Positions 33,706 through 42,705 are shown, numbered from the stretch's first letter. The stretch is 64,000 nucleotides of DNA from Micromonospora lupini str. Lupac 08 (GCF_000297395.2 NZ_HF570108.1:609843-673842), one strand, 5' to 3'. Notes: generated by a model not told the origin, from the letters alone. Program-made: numbers and translations.

Positions 33706-34572
33706 TCAGCCGCCGATGGTGTCCAAGTCCGCGATCGCGTCGGCCGGCAGCGTCAGGTCGGCCGCGGCGAGGTTCTCCCGCAGGTGTGCCAGCGTCGACG
33801 TGCCCGGGATCAGCGCGGTGGTGGGGGAGCGCTGCAGCAACCAGGCCAGGGCTACCTGCTGTGGCGAGGCGCCCACCCGGGTGGCCACGTCATTGAGGAT
33901 GTCGGACTGCAACGGCGTGAATCCGCCGAGCGGGAAGAACGCCGCGAACGCGATGTTCTCCGCCGCGCACCTGTCCACCAGGGCGTCGTCCTGTCGGTTC
34001 GCGAGGTTGTAGAGGTTCTGCACAGTGACCACGGGGGCGATTGCCTGGGCCTCGGTGAGCTGGTCGAGCGTGACGTTGCTGAGCCCGAGGTGCCGGATCA
34101 GCCCCTCCTGCCGCAACTCGGCGAGGGCGCCGAACTGCTCGGACAGGGGGTCGTCGCCGGTGCCCTCCGCCACGCCGACCCGCAGGTTGACCACGTCGAG
34201 GACGTCCAGGCCGAGGTGTTGCAGGTTGTCCCGGACCTGGGCCTTCAGCTCGTGCGGCTCCAGCGCGGGGATCCAGGAACGGTCGGCGCCGCGTCGCGCG
34301 CCGACCTTGGTGACCAGGTGCAGATCCTCGGGGTACGGGTGCAGGGCCTCGCGGATCAGCTCGTTCACCACCACCGGGCCGTAGAAGTCGCTCGTGTCGA
34401 TGTGTCGGACGCCCCGATCGACGGCCTCGCGCAGCACGGCGAGGGCCTGCGCACGGTCGCGCGGCGGGCCGTAGACACCGGGGCCGGCCAGCTGCATCGC
34501 CCCGTAGCCCATCCGGCTCAGGGTGAGGCCGTCGGCGGGGGTCAGGGAGCCGCCGGGAAGGTTGTCGCTCAT
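33706..34572 (-). CDS. aldo/keto reductase
   Basis: 288 residues. AKR tetrad: Asp and Tyr in HIDTSDFYGP, Lys in LHLVTKVG, and an Asn in place of the usual His (VVNLRVG) in the fourth position region. The C-terminal part ALIPGTSTLAHLRENLAAADL binds NADPH. No metal. The substrate is unknown, probably small aldehydes or ketones. ATG after AGAGGT. Divergent from an XRE regulator gene that probably controls it. Confidence 0.9.
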   Translation of the reverse strand: MSDNLPGGSLTPADGLTLSRMGYGAMQLAGPGVYGPPRDRAQALAVLREAVDRGVRHIDTSDFYGPVVVNELIREALHPYPEDLHLVTKVGARRGADRSWIPALEPHELKAQVRDNLQHLGLDVLDVVNLRVGVAEGTGDDPLSEQFGALAELRQEGLIRHLGLSNVTLDQLTEAQAIAPVVTVQNLYNLANRQDDALVDRCAAENIAFAAFFPLGGFTPLQSDILNDVATRVGASPQQVALAWLLQRSPTTALIPGTSTLAHLRENLAAADLTLPADAIADLDTIGG

Positions 34573-34681
34573 GTCGTACCTCTAACCGTTGTCGTCGTGG
34601 ATATGCGGACGGTCCGAAGATCGGCCTACGACGACTGTCCGTCGGCATCCGGCCGGGCGGCAGGGCGGGGTGTTCCTGGTA

Positions 34682-34698
34682 GTGACACGGCCAGTCAC
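34682..34698. promoter_or_regulatory. inverted repeat in the AKR/XRE divergent promoter
   Basis: GTGAC (34682-34686) and GTCAC (34694-34698) are separated by seven bases, one helical turn centre to centre. It is 30 bases before the XRE start, a plausible site for autoregulation. Confidence 0.4.
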
Positions 34699-34728
34699 CG
34701 GGCCGTGGGGCGATCTACCGTCAAGGGC

Positions 34729-35610
34729 ATGGACGTCACCAACCAGCTCGGCGACTTTCTGCGTGCCCGGCGGGAACAGGTCCGGCCCGAGGACGTCGGT
34801 CTCGGCCCGGGCGTCGGCCTGCGCCGGGTGCCTGGCCTGCGCCGCGAGGAGGTGGCGATGCTGGCCGGCATCAGCGCCGACTACTACCTGCGGTTGGAGC
34901 AGGGCCGTGAGCGGCACCCCTCGGTGCAGGTCCTCGACGCGCTCGCCGGGGTGCTGCGACTGGACCCGGAGGCCACCGCGTACATGATCGGGTTGACGCG
35001 TCCGCGGTCGCGTCGGGCGGTCCGGCCGGCCGTCGAACGGGTGCCGGCCAGTGTCCTGCACCTGGTGCGGGAGCTTCCCATGCCGGCCTTCGTGCAGAAC
35101 CGCTATCTCGACATCCTGGCGTCTAACCGGATGGCGAGGGCGCTGTCGCCGAATCTCGCGCCGGGCGCCAACCGGCTGCGCGCGGTGTTTCTGGACGCGG
35201 CGGAGCGGGAGTTGTTCCGGGACTGGCGGCAGGCGATGCAGAGCGTCGTGGGGCAGATGCGCGCCGACTCGGCCGGGGACGCCGACGACCCGCGACTGAC
35301 GGCGCTGGTGGGGGAGTTGTCGCTCAAGAGCGACTGCTTCCGCCAGTTGTGGGCCCGGCACGAGGTGCGGCGGCGCGAGGGTGTGGTGAGCCGGCTGCAC
35401 CACCCCGAGGTGGGTGATCTCGACCTGTACTGCGACAAGCTCGCGGTCGCCGGCGCCGAGGGACAGCTCCTGGTGATCTACCACGCCGAGCCCGGTACGG
35501 AGTCGGCACGTTCGTTGGCGCTGCTCGGCTCGATCGCGGCCAGCACGCCGGACGGCGACGCGGACAGCCTCCGGGCCGGCGATCCGGCACGCCTGTATCC
35601 CCTGGAGTGA
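34729..35610 (+). CDS. XRE-family regulator with MmyB-like ligand domain
   Basis: 293 residues from the ATG at 34729. N-terminal helix-turn-helix LRREEVAMLAGISADYYLRLEQGRERHPS. The following region (PAFVQNRYLDILASNRMARALSP to YHAEPGTESARSLALLGS) is the MmyB-like, PAS-type domain common in actinobacterial regulators that sit beside a divergent oxidoreductase. It likely controls the AKR gene. Its stop overlaps a GTG that could start a longer form of the next gene. Confidence 0.92.
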   Translation: MDVTNQLGDFLRARREQVRPEDVGLGPGVGLRRVPGLRREEVAMLAGISADYYLRLEQGRERHPSVQVLDALAGVLRLDPEATAYMIGLTRPRSRRAVRPAVERVPASVLHLVRELPMPAFVQNRYLDILASNRMARALSPNLAPGANRLRAVFLDAAERELFRDWRQAMQSVVGQMRADSAGDADDPRLTALVGELSLKSDCFRQLWARHEVRRREGVVSRLHHPEVGDLDLYCDKLAVAGAEGQLLVIYHAEPGTESARSLALLGSIAASTPDGDADSLRAGDPARLYPLE

Positions 35611-35638
35611 GAGCCGCGCCTGCGGGCTTGACGGCAGA

Positions 35639-35664
35639 TGTTTGTGAGTGCACACTTACAAACA
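35639..35664. promoter_or_regulatory. TetR operator, copy 1
   Basis: A 26-bp imperfect palindrome with half-sites TGTTTGTGAGTG and CACTTACAAACA (11 of 13 positions symmetric). It runs to the first base of the TetR ATG. TTGACG at 35628-35633 with a 17-base spacer to CACACT would put the transcript start at about the ATG, so the site covers the -10 and the start. Confidence 0.8.
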
Positions 35665-36206
35665 TGCGATCCACCGCCGAGGCCCGCCGGGCCACCGTTC
35701 TGAACGCCGCCGTCTCGGCGTTCGCGCGCACCGGCTTCCACGCCACCCCGGTCACCGCCGTGGCGGCCGCCGCCGGCATCTCCGAGGCGTACGTCTTCCG
35801 GCTCTTCGCCGGAAAGCTCGGGCTGTTCGTGGCGGCGGCCGGGGCGTGCTTCGAGCGGATCGTCGTGGTGCTCGAAGCCGGGGCGGAGCGGGCCGGCGAC
35901 GCGGGGCCGGAGGAGGTCCTGGAGGCGATGGGCGACGCGTACGCCGAGCTGATCGCCGACCGGGATCTCCTGCTGTTCCAGGTGCAGGCGCAGGCCGTCA
36001 CGGACGTCCCCGAGGTCGCCGAGGCGGTGCGGGCCGGTTACAAGCGGGTCGCCACCTTCGTGCGGAGTCGGTCGGGCGCCAGCGACGCGCAGGTGCAGCA
36101 GTTCTTCGCGTACGGCCAGCTCTGCCACCTGATCGTGACCGCCGGCCTGGAGCAGGTGCCCGAGCCGTGGGCTCGTGCGCTGACCGCAGGCATCCGCCAC
36201 CCCTGA
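35664..36206 (+). CDS. TetR-family regulator
   Basis: 180 residues from the ATG at 35664. The HTH is TPVTAVAAAAGISEAYVFRLFAGKLGLFVAA; the C-terminal ligand domain is helical (EVLEAMGDAYAELIADRDLLLFQVQAQAV). No ribosome site is possible upstream because the operator fills that space, so translation is probably from a leaderless mRNA. An upstream in-frame GTG at 35607, overlapping the previous stop, is the alternative. The same 26-bp operator stands before the next gene, so this protein most likely represses itself and the MDR oxidoreductase. Confidence 0.9.
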   Translation: MRSTAEARRATVLNAAVSAFARTGFHATPVTAVAAAAGISEAYVFRLFAGKLGLFVAAAGACFERIVVVLEAGAERAGDAGPEEVLEAMGDAYAELIADRDLLLFQVQAQAVTDVPEVAEAVRAGYKRVATFVRSRSGASDAQVQQFFAYGQLCHLIVTAGLEQVPEPWARALTAGIRHP

Positions 36207-36225
36207 TCCCGACGTCCGCACCAAC

Positions 36226-36252
36226 GGGCCGCTCCCGGGCGGCCCACTTTTT
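36226..36252 (+). terminator. intrinsic terminator after the TetR gene
   Basis: GGGCCGC (36226-36232) pairs with GCGGCCC (36239-36245), followed by AC and TTTTT (36248-36252). This separates the TetR transcript from the oxidoreductase promoter. Confidence 0.75.
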
Positions 36253-36262
36253 CCGGCCAAGA

Positions 36263-36288
36263 TGTGTGTGAGTGCACACTTACAAACA
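36263..36288. promoter_or_regulatory. TetR operator, copy 2
   Basis: Identical to copy 1 at 25 of 26 positions (TGTGTG in place of TGTTTG at the left end). It is followed by AGAAGGAG and the ATG of the MDR gene 15 bases later, so binding would block transcription start. Confidence 0.85.
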
Positions 36289-36302
36289 GAAGGAGAACGA
36301 CG

Positions 36303-37334
36303 ATGACGACCGACAGGATGATCACCGAAGTGGTGCTGCCCGGCGTGGTCGAGCCGGACGGACTCCAGGTCAACCGACGTGCCATGCCCGTTCCCGCCGC
36401 AGGGCAGGCGCTCGTCGAGGTCGAGGCCACCGGCATCTCGTTCGCCGAGCAGCAGATGCGCCACGCTCTCTACCCCGGCCAGCCGAAGTTTCCGTTCGTG
36501 CCCGGCTACGACCTCGTCGGCACGGTGCGGGCGGTGGGCCCGGGCGGCGACGACGCGCTGATCGGCACCCGGGTCGCGGCGGTCACCAAGACTGGTGCCT
36601 GGGCCACCTACGCGCTTGTCGACATTGACGCCCTGGCCCCCGTACCCGCGGATCTGGACCCCGCCGCGGCCGAGACCGTCGTCGTCAACGGGGTGACCGC
36701 CTGGCAGATGCTGCGGGACGCCGACCTGAAGGCCGGCCAGACCATCCTCGTGCACGGCGCCAACGGCGGCGTCGGGACCGTGCTCGTCCAACTCGGCCGA
36801 CACCTCGGCCTGCGAGTCATCGGCACCGCCGCCGCACGGCACCACGCCGGGTTGCGCGAACTCGGCGTCGAACCGCTCGACTACCGTGACCCCGAAATGG
36901 CCGACCGCATCCGCGAGCTGTCGCCGGGTGGCGTCGACGCCGTCTTCGACCCGGTCGCCGGCCCGGGCGTACGCACCTCGTACCGGCTGCTCGCCCCCGG
37001 CGGAAAGCTGGTCGTCTACGGCAACGCCGCCGCCGTGGGCACCGGGCAGTCGGTCGTCTGGGTCTTCGTGAAGCTGCTCGCTCGCCTCTACACCTGGAAC
37101 GCCCTGCCCAACGGTCACCGGGTCGGCTTCTACAAATTCTGGTCCGGCCGCCGCACCCGCCCCACGGCGTTCTGGCGTCGGCTGCGTACCGACCTCGGCA
37201 TCGTGCTCGATCTGCTCCGCCAGGGAGTGATCGTGCCGCAGATCGCCGCCCGTTACCCGCTCACCGAGGTCTCCGCCGCGCTGGTCTTCGCCGAGGCGCG
37301 CAGCCGGCCGGGCAAGGTCGTGCTGGAGCCCTGA
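36303..37334 (+). CDS. MDR-family zinc-independent alcohol dehydrogenase/quinone oxidoreductase
   Basis: 343 residues from the ATG after AGAAGGAG. GroES-like N-terminal domain (VEATGISFAEQQMRHALYPG, VPGYDLVGTVRAVG) and Rossmann domain with LVHGANGGVGTVLVQLGRHLG. The cysteine zinc ligands of classical alcohol dehydrogenases are missing, as in quinone oxidoreductases and enoyl reductases. NADPH is the probable cofactor. Under control of the adjacent TetR repressor through the operator just upstream, suggesting induction by a reactive or toxic substrate. Confidence 0.92.
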   Translation: MTTDRMITEVVLPGVVEPDGLQVNRRAMPVPAAGQALVEVEATGISFAEQQMRHALYPGQPKFPFVPGYDLVGTVRAVGPGGDDALIGTRVAAVTKTGAWATYALVDIDALAPVPADLDPAAAETVVVNGVTAWQMLRDADLKAGQTILVHGANGGVGTVLVQLGRHLGLRVIGTAAARHHAGLRELGVEPLDYRDPEMADRIRELSPGGVDAVFDPVAGPGVRTSYRLLAPGGKLVVYGNAAAVGTGQSVVWVFVKLLARLYTWNALPNGHRVGFYKFWSGRRTRPTAFWRRLRTDLGIVLDLLRQGVIVPQIAARYPLTEVSAALVFAEARSRPGKVVLEP

Positions 37335-37653
37335 CCCCGGCGCGTCGGGGGCGCGGATGCCGTGCGCGTGCAGCCGCACCGGACGGGGCGTACGCTGGGC
37401 ATGTCGCCCGGGGCCCCCGGTGGCCGCCGGATGTCGCCGCCACCAGCCCGTCTGGGCATTACCGATCGTCCTTTCCCGTCGCGCGGCGTGCCTGCCATGG
37501 TGGTCTGTCACCGGCCACGTCCCGCCGGTCGGGTTTCACCCAGGACGGCACGTTCGGGTTCGCGGCACTGCCCGGAGACGGCATCCCACCCGCGCTTTCA
37601 CACCGCCGTCCAGGCGCATCACCGGTCCGGACGGCTCAACAAGGGAGCACCAG
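37335..37653. other. intergenic region, probable promoter of the glycan cluster
   Basis: 319 bases without a convincing gene. Open frames on both strands lack protein-like sequence. The part from 37530 on must carry the promoter for the small ORF and glycosyltransferase operon. I could not pick a clear -35/-10 pair. Confidence 0.45.
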
Positions 37654-37827
37654 ATGAGGATCGCCAGGCACAGGATCGTCAGCGCGCTACGCGATCGAGG
37701 CCAGCAGGCCCGCGCCGACTGGGTCGAGCGTGAGCTGCCGGAGCGCGTGGACCCGGCCAAGCACTCCGGGCTGCTCGCCACCCTGCACCTCGACCCGGCC
37801 GACCTCGCCGACGCGCCGTCGGTGTGA
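37654..37827 (+). CDS. small hypothetical protein leading the glycan operon
   Basis: 57 residues, ATG after AAGGGAG. Charged helical sequence (RIVSALRDRGQQARADWVERELPERVD) and then PAKHSGLLATLHLDPADLADAPSV. I do not recognise a family. Its stop overlaps the glycosyltransferase GTG (GTGTGAG), so the two are coupled. A regulatory or accessory role for the glycosyltransferase is only inferred from this. Confidence 0.65.
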   Translation: MRIARHRIVSALRDRGQQARADWVERELPERVDPAKHSGLLATLHLDPADLADAPSV

Positions 37828-38879
37828 GGGTTGCGCTACTGGGCCCGGTCGCCTGGCGTACGCCCCCGCACCACTACGGCCCCTGGGAGCAGGTGACCGG
37901 CCTGCTCGCCGAGGGGCTGGTCAGCCGAGGCGTGGACGTGACGCTCTTCGCGACGCTGGACTCCGTCACCTCCGCCCGGCTCGACGGCGTCATCCCGAAG
38001 GGGTACGCGGACGACCCGGCCCTGGACGGCCGGGTGTGGGAGGCGATGCACGTCTCCCACGCGTTCGCCCGCTCGGCGGAGTTCGACCTGGTGCACAGCC
38101 ACCTCGACTGGCTGCCGCTGGCGTTCGCGGAGCACTGCCACGCTCCCCTGCTCACCACCGTGCACGGGTTCTCCGGTGCCGGGATCCTGCCCGCCTACGC
38201 CCGAGCCCGCTCGTCGTACGTGTCGATCTCCGACGCCGACCGGGCGCCGGAACTCGACTACGTCGCCACGGTCCACCACGGCGTCGACATCGGCGGGCTG
38301 CCGTTCACCCGCGACGCCGGGCCGGGACTGGCCGCGTTCGGCCGCATCCACCCCGACAAGGGCACCCACACCGCGATCGAGATCGCCCGTCGCGCCGGCC
38401 GACCCCTGATCATCTGCGGCATCGTGCAGGACGAGCGGTACTTCGCCGAGCAGGTGGCCCCGCACATCGACGGGGACCGGGTCGTCTTCCTCGGGTCGGT
38501 AGGCCCGCGCCGGCGCGCCGAGGTGCTGGGCGCCAGCGCCGCCCTGCTGCACCCGATCGCGTTCGACGAACCGTTCGGCCTGTCGGTGGTGGAGTCGATG
38601 GTCTGCGGCACGCCTGTCGTCGCGTACGCGCGGGGGTCCATGCCGGAAGTCGTCGACGACGGTGTCACCGGATGCCTCGTCCACACCGTCGAGCAGGCCG
38701 TCGACGCGGTGACAGTGGTCGCCGGCCTCGACCGGGCCGCCTGCCGGGGACGGGCCCTGCAACGCTTCGGCGCGGACCGGATGGTCACCGACTACCTCGC
38801 CGTCTACGAGCGCCTCGTCGGTCGCGTCGCCGCGCCCGTCGACCGGCAGGTCGTCCCCGACCAGGCGACAGCGGTCTGA
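37824..38879 (+). CDS. GT4-type glycosyltransferase
   Basis: 351 residues, GT-B fold. N-terminal part VALLGPVAWRTPPHHYGPWEQVTGLLAEGLVSRGVDVTLFA is characteristic of bacterial GT4 enzymes. The nucleotide-sugar site is AFDEPFGLSVVESMVCGTPVVAYARGSMPEVV with the E-x7-E motif. AFGRIHPDKG marks the domain linker. Retaining transferase; donor probably GDP-mannose or UDP-glucose type. It resembles the GT4 beside GH130 in other actinobacteria. GTG start overlapping the small ORF. Confidence 0.9.
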   Translation: MRVALLGPVAWRTPPHHYGPWEQVTGLLAEGLVSRGVDVTLFATLDSVTSARLDGVIPKGYADDPALDGRVWEAMHVSHAFARSAEFDLVHSHLDWLPLAFAEHCHAPLLTTVHGFSGAGILPAYARARSSYVSISDADRAPELDYVATVHHGVDIGGLPFTRDAGPGLAAFGRIHPDKGTHTAIEIARRAGRPLIICGIVQDERYFAEQVAPHIDGDRVVFLGSVGPRRRAEVLGASAALLHPIAFDEPFGLSVVESMVCGTPVVAYARGSMPEVVDDGVTGCLVHTVEQAVDAVTVVAGLDRAACRGRALQRFGADRMVTDYLAVYERLVGRVAAPVDRQVVPDQATAV

Positions 38880-39008
38880 CACCCACCCGTAGCTGATCAC
38901 CCCCGAACACGTTCCGCCGGTCACACACGCTGACCGGCGTACGCCGTCACCGCGTGAGGCGTGCCCCCGTACCACGGTGGCGGCCGACAACCGGAAGGCC
39001 CGACGTTC

Positions 39009-40145
39009 ATGCCCAGCTACGGATTTCTCAGCACCCACCCGCCGACGCGGTGTGGACTGGCCACCTTCAACTCCGCCCTCGCCGCCCAGCTCACCGCCGA
39101 CGGCACGCGCGGTGGAATCGTGCGGGTCACCGACCACGGCGACGACCAGCGGCCCTCCCCCGGGGTGGTGCACACCTGGTCGGCGCGGACGCCGGCCGGG
39201 TGGCGGGACGCCGCCGCCGCCCTGAACACCTTCGACGTGGCAATCGTCCAGCACGAGTACGGCATCTACCCGGGCGCCGACGGCGAGGACGTCCTGCCGT
39301 TGCTGCGCCGGCTCACCGTGCCGAGCATCGTGGTCCTGCACACCGTGCTGCGCGAGCCCTCCGCCCGGCAGAAGTCCCTGCTGGAGCGGATCGTCGCCGC
39401 CGCCGGGGCGGTCGTCACGATGACCGACACCGCCCGGGACCGACTGCTCATCGGCTACGACGTGCCGGTGGAGAAGGTGACTGTCATCCCGCACGGCGCC
39501 GCCGAGCTCGCCGGTGTGCCGGTCGACAGGCGTACCCGCCCGCACCTGCTCACCTGGGGACTGATCGGCCCCGGGAAGGGCATCGAGTGGTCGCTGCGCG
39601 CCCTCGCCCGGTTGCAGGACCTCGAACCGACGCCCACCTACACCGTCGCGGGACGGACCCACCCGAAGGTGGTCGAGCACCACGGCGAGACGTACCGGTC
39701 GGGTCTGCACCGGCTCGGCGCCCAGCTCGGGATCGCGCACGCCGTGGACTACCAGGACGTCTACCACGACCAGGATGCCCTGGGCCGCCTGATCCGCTCG
39801 GCCGACGTGGTCGTGCTGCCGTACGACTCCCATGAACAGGTCACCTCAGGCGTGCTCATCGAGGCGGTGGCCGCCGGAGTGCCAGTCGTGGCCACGGCGT
39901 TCCCACACGCCGTCGAGCTGCTCACCGGCGGGCCCGGTCTGGTCGTACCCCATCAGAACCCGGCGGCGCTGGCCCTGGCGGTCCGGCGGATCCTGACCGA
40001 GCCGGGCCTCGCGACCCGGCTGGCCGGCCGGGTCCGGCCGCTGGCCGCGGATCTGCGCTGGCCGGCGGTGGCGGCCCGCTACGGCATGCTCGCCGAGCGG
40101 CTCACCGACGTACGCCCGGCCGTGGTCAGTGTGGTGTCGGCGTGA
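39009..40145 (+). CDS. GT4-type glycosyltransferase
   Basis: 378 residues from the ATG at 39009. N terminus STHPPTRCGLATFNSALAAQL fits glycosyltransferases that bind the acceptor with this loop. LTWGLIGPGKGIEWSLRAL opens the donor domain, and YDSHEQVTSGVLIEAVAAGVPVVATAFPHAVELL is the donor site with Glu at the E-x7-E start. About 130 bases separate it from the previous transferase. It ends in a GTGA overlap with the next gene. Role in making an unknown glycan or glycolipid with its neighbours. Confidence 0.88.
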   Translation: MPSYGFLSTHPPTRCGLATFNSALAAQLTADGTRGGIVRVTDHGDDQRPSPGVVHTWSARTPAGWRDAAAALNTFDVAIVQHEYGIYPGADGEDVLPLLRRLTVPSIVVLHTVLREPSARQKSLLERIVAAAGAVVTMTDTARDRLLIGYDVPVEKVTVIPHGAAELAGVPVDRRTRPHLLTWGLIGPGKGIEWSLRALARLQDLEPTPTYTVAGRTHPKVVEHHGETYRSGLHRLGAQLGIAHAVDYQDVYHDQDALGRLIRSADVVVLPYDSHEQVTSGVLIEAVAAGVPVVATAFPHAVELLTGGPGLVVPHQNPAALALAVRRILTEPGLATRLAGRVRPLAADLRWPAVAARYGMLAERLTDVRPAVVSVVSA

Positions 40146-41194
40146 CCGCGACCGTCGGCCGCTCCCGGACGACCTCCAGCAGGCGGTGGGCGACAGCACC
40201 CGCGCCGAGTTTCGCGCACCTGGCCCGGCTGAGCGACGACACAGGCCTGTTCGAGCACGCCCGCCACGCCATCGTCCGGCGCGAGCACGGCTACTGCACC
40301 GACGACGTGGCCCGTGGCCTGGTCGTTCTCTGCCGCGAGCCCGAGCCGACCGCAGAACTCCTGCGGCTCGCGGAGCGCTACCTCGCGTTCCTGACCCACG
40401 CGCAGGACGCCGCCGGCGCCTTCCACAACCGGCTCGGGCACGACCGGCGCTGGACCGACGAGCCGGGCCTCGGCGACTGGTGGGGTCGAGCGCTGTGGGG
40501 GCTGGGCACGGCCGTCGCCCGCAGTCCCGCCGCCTGGGTACGGGAGGAGGGGCTTGTCGCCTTCAGTCGCGGGGCGACGCGACGATCCCCCGCACCGCAC
40601 GCGATGGCCTTCGCCGGGCTCGGCGCGGCCGAGGTGCTGCGTCGCCATCCGGGCCACGTGGCCGCGGCGGCGTTACTTGCGGACGCGGCCAGCGCCGTCG
40701 GCGCACCGGACACCGACGCGCGGTGGCCGTGGCCGCAACAACGGTTGACCTACGCCAACGCGGCCCTCGCCGAGGTCGTCATCGTCGCCAGCCAGCTACG
40801 CCACGGTGGTCCGCCCCTCGACGAGGGTCTGCGGATGCTGGCCTGGTTGCGGGACGTTCAACTGCGCGACGGACGGCTGTCAGTCGTACCCGCCGCCGGG
40901 TGGCGACGCGGCGCCGTGCGCTTCCACCACGACCAGCAGCCGATCGAGGTCGCGGCCCTGGCGGACGCCTGCGCCACGGCCGCCACGGTCAGCGGCGACC
41001 CGGCCTGGGACGACGGGGTGCGGCAGGCGATCGGCTGGTTCCTCGGTGACAACGACCTCGGCACGCCGATGTGGGATCCGGGCACCGGCGGCGGTTACGA
41101 CGGGCTGACCGCGCACGGCCCCAACCTCAACCAGGGCGCCGAATCCACCCTCGCGCTCATCGCCACGCTCCAGCACGCCCGGCGGTGGTCGTGA
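40142..41194 (+). CDS. alpha-barrel glycan-associated protein of the GT/GH130 cluster
   Basis: 350 residues. Repeated helical pairs with aromatic patches (GYCTDDVARGLVVL, FHNRLGHDRRWTDEPGLGDWWGRALWGLG, ARWPWPQQRLTYANAALAEVVIV, HHDQQPIEVAALADACATA) indicate an (alpha/alpha)6 barrel like glycosidases or glycan epimerases. Conserved TDD, DEPG-DWWGR and QQP segments could form an active site. Often annotated loosely as glycosyltransferase because of its neighbours; the sequence looks more like a hydrolase-type barrel. GTG start overlapping the preceding stop, and its own stop overlapping the GH130 start. Confidence 0.75.
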   Translation: MTATVGRSRTTSSRRWATAPAPSFAHLARLSDDTGLFEHARHAIVRREHGYCTDDVARGLVVLCREPEPTAELLRLAERYLAFLTHAQDAAGAFHNRLGHDRRWTDEPGLGDWWGRALWGLGTAVARSPAAWVREEGLVAFSRGATRRSPAPHAMAFAGLGAAEVLRRHPGHVAAAALLADAASAVGAPDTDARWPWPQQRLTYANAALAEVVIVASQLRHGGPPLDEGLRMLAWLRDVQLRDGRLSVVPAAGWRRGAVRFHHDQQPIEVAALADACATAATVSGDPAWDDGVRQAIGWFLGDNDLGTPMWDPGTGGGYDGLTAHGPNLNQGAESTLALIATLQHARRWS

Positions 41195-42666
41195 CCGACG
41201 TCCTGGCCGTCCGCCAGGACGTCACCCTCACCCCCGACCCCCGCCGGGTCGTCGTCAAGCTCTTCGTCCCGGGCGAGGACGCGGCGGTGGTACGCACCCG
41301 CGCGCGGGCGCTGATCGAGCGTGTCGCGGGCCTCGACGACGAGGAGACCGACCGGCTGCTGCGGGACACGCTCGACCGCTTCGGCACCCGGCACCGCGAC
41401 CTCGCCGCGACGTTCCAGCACCACTACGACCTCGTGCGGCACCGCGCCGCCCGGGCCCCGGACCTCTCGCCCGCCAGTCGGCTCCTGGTCGGCGCCTACT
41501 TCAGCCACGAGTACGCGGTCGAGGCCGCCGCCCTGTGCAACCCGTCGATGGTCGCCCACCCGGACCAGAGCCGGTTGAGCGCCGGGCAGTTGCGCGTCGC
41601 GGTCAGCCTCCGCCAGATCGGCGAGGGTCACCTGTCGTCCATCGGGTTCGCCAGCGCGGTTCTCGGGCCGGGGCACCAGCTCACCGTCACCGACCGGTCC
41701 GGCCCCCTGGTCGTCGGACAGCGGACGGGAGTGCGGCACCGCCGGGATCTGCTCGTGGCCGGTCTGGCCGAGAAGGACTGCGACAACGAGGTCACGGCCA
41801 CGGTGCTGGACGCGCTGCCCGACAGGTACGACGAGGCGGCCTTCGAGCGGGTGCTCGGTGGTCTGCCGCCGGATCTGCTCTCCCGCAGCACCGGGCTGGA
41901 CACGCTGGAGCACCTGCGCCGTACCAATGCCGGCAGCTACGCCACCGCCTTTCCCGCGGAGACGGTCCTGCACGAACGCGTGCTCTGGCCGGCCACCCCG
42001 GCGGAGAGCAACGGCATGGAGGACGCCCGGTTCGTCCTCTTCACCGACGGGTCGGATCCGGTGTACCGGGCCACCTACACGGCCTACGACGGCCGCAGCA
42101 TCGCCACCCGGGCACTTGTCAGCCCCGATCTGCGCCACTTCGAGATGACCCCGATGCGCGGGCCGGGAGTCCGCAACAAGGGGGTCGCGCTGTTTCCGCG
42201 TACCGTCGGCGGCCGGCATCTGGCGCTCTGCCGCGCCGACGGCGAGACCATCGGTCTGACCGAGCTGAACGCGGACAACCGCTGGCAGCCACCGGTTCCG
42301 CTGCACGCTCCCCGGGACAGCTGGGAGCTGATCCAGGTCGGCAACTGCGGATCTCCCATCGAGACCGAGGCGGGCTGGCTCGTGCTCACCCACGGCGTCG
42401 GCCCGATGCGTCGGTACGCGATCGGTGCGCTGCTGCTCGACCTGCGTCGACCGGATCGGGTGGTCGCGCGCCTCCCCGGCGTGCTCCTGGCCCCCGAGCG
42501 GTCCGACCGGGACGGCTACGTGCCGAACGTCGTCTACTCCTGCGGCGGGCTCGTCCACGACGGTGAGCTGTGGATGCCGTACGGCGCCAGCGACGCCCGG
42601 GTCGGCTTCGCCACCGTGCCGATGGCCGCGCTGCTCGCCGCGATGGTGGACGACCGGCGAGACTGA
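41191..42666 (+). CDS. GH130 glycosidase/phosphorylase
   Basis: 491 residues. After an N-terminal region of about 180 residues, the five-bladed GH130 propeller shows SSIGFASAVL, the catalytic region ESNGMEDARFV (Asp278), GPGVRNKGVALFPR, WELIQVGNCGSPIETEAGWLVLTHGVG and DGYVPNVVYSCG. The family contains beta-mannoside phosphorylases and beta-1,2-mannosidases. With two GT4 genes and a barrel protein it suggests turnover of a mannose-containing glycan, but the linkage cannot be told. GTG overlaps the preceding stop. The extended N terminus is typical of a subgroup within the family. Confidence 0.9.
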   Translation: MTDVLAVRQDVTLTPDPRRVVVKLFVPGEDAAVVRTRARALIERVAGLDDEETDRLLRDTLDRFGTRHRDLAATFQHHYDLVRHRAARAPDLSPASRLLVGAYFSHEYAVEAAALCNPSMVAHPDQSRLSAGQLRVAVSLRQIGEGHLSSIGFASAVLGPGHQLTVTDRSGPLVVGQRTGVRHRRDLLVAGLAEKDCDNEVTATVLDALPDRYDEAAFERVLGGLPPDLLSRSTGLDTLEHLRRTNAGSYATAFPAETVLHERVLWPATPAESNGMEDARFVLFTDGSDPVYRATYTAYDGRSIATRALVSPDLRHFEMTPMRGPGVRNKGVALFPRTVGGRHLALCRADGETIGLTELNADNRWQPPVPLHAPRDSWELIQVGNCGSPIETEAGWLVLTHGVGPMRRYAIGALLLDLRRPDRVVARLPGVLLAPERSDRDGYVPNVVYSCGGLVHDGELWMPYGASDARVGFATVPMAALLAAMVDDRRD

Positions 42667-42675
42667 GCACCGACG

Positions 42676-42705
42676 GGCCGACGGCCGAGGCGGCGGTCGG
42701 CCTTT
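42676..42705. terminator. terminator between convergent GH130 and sigma factor genes
   Basis: GGCCGAC (42676-42682) pairs with GTCGGCC (42696-42702) and is followed by TTT. An inner stem is possible with GGCCGAGG. Serves the plus strand, possibly both. Confidence 0.55.
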
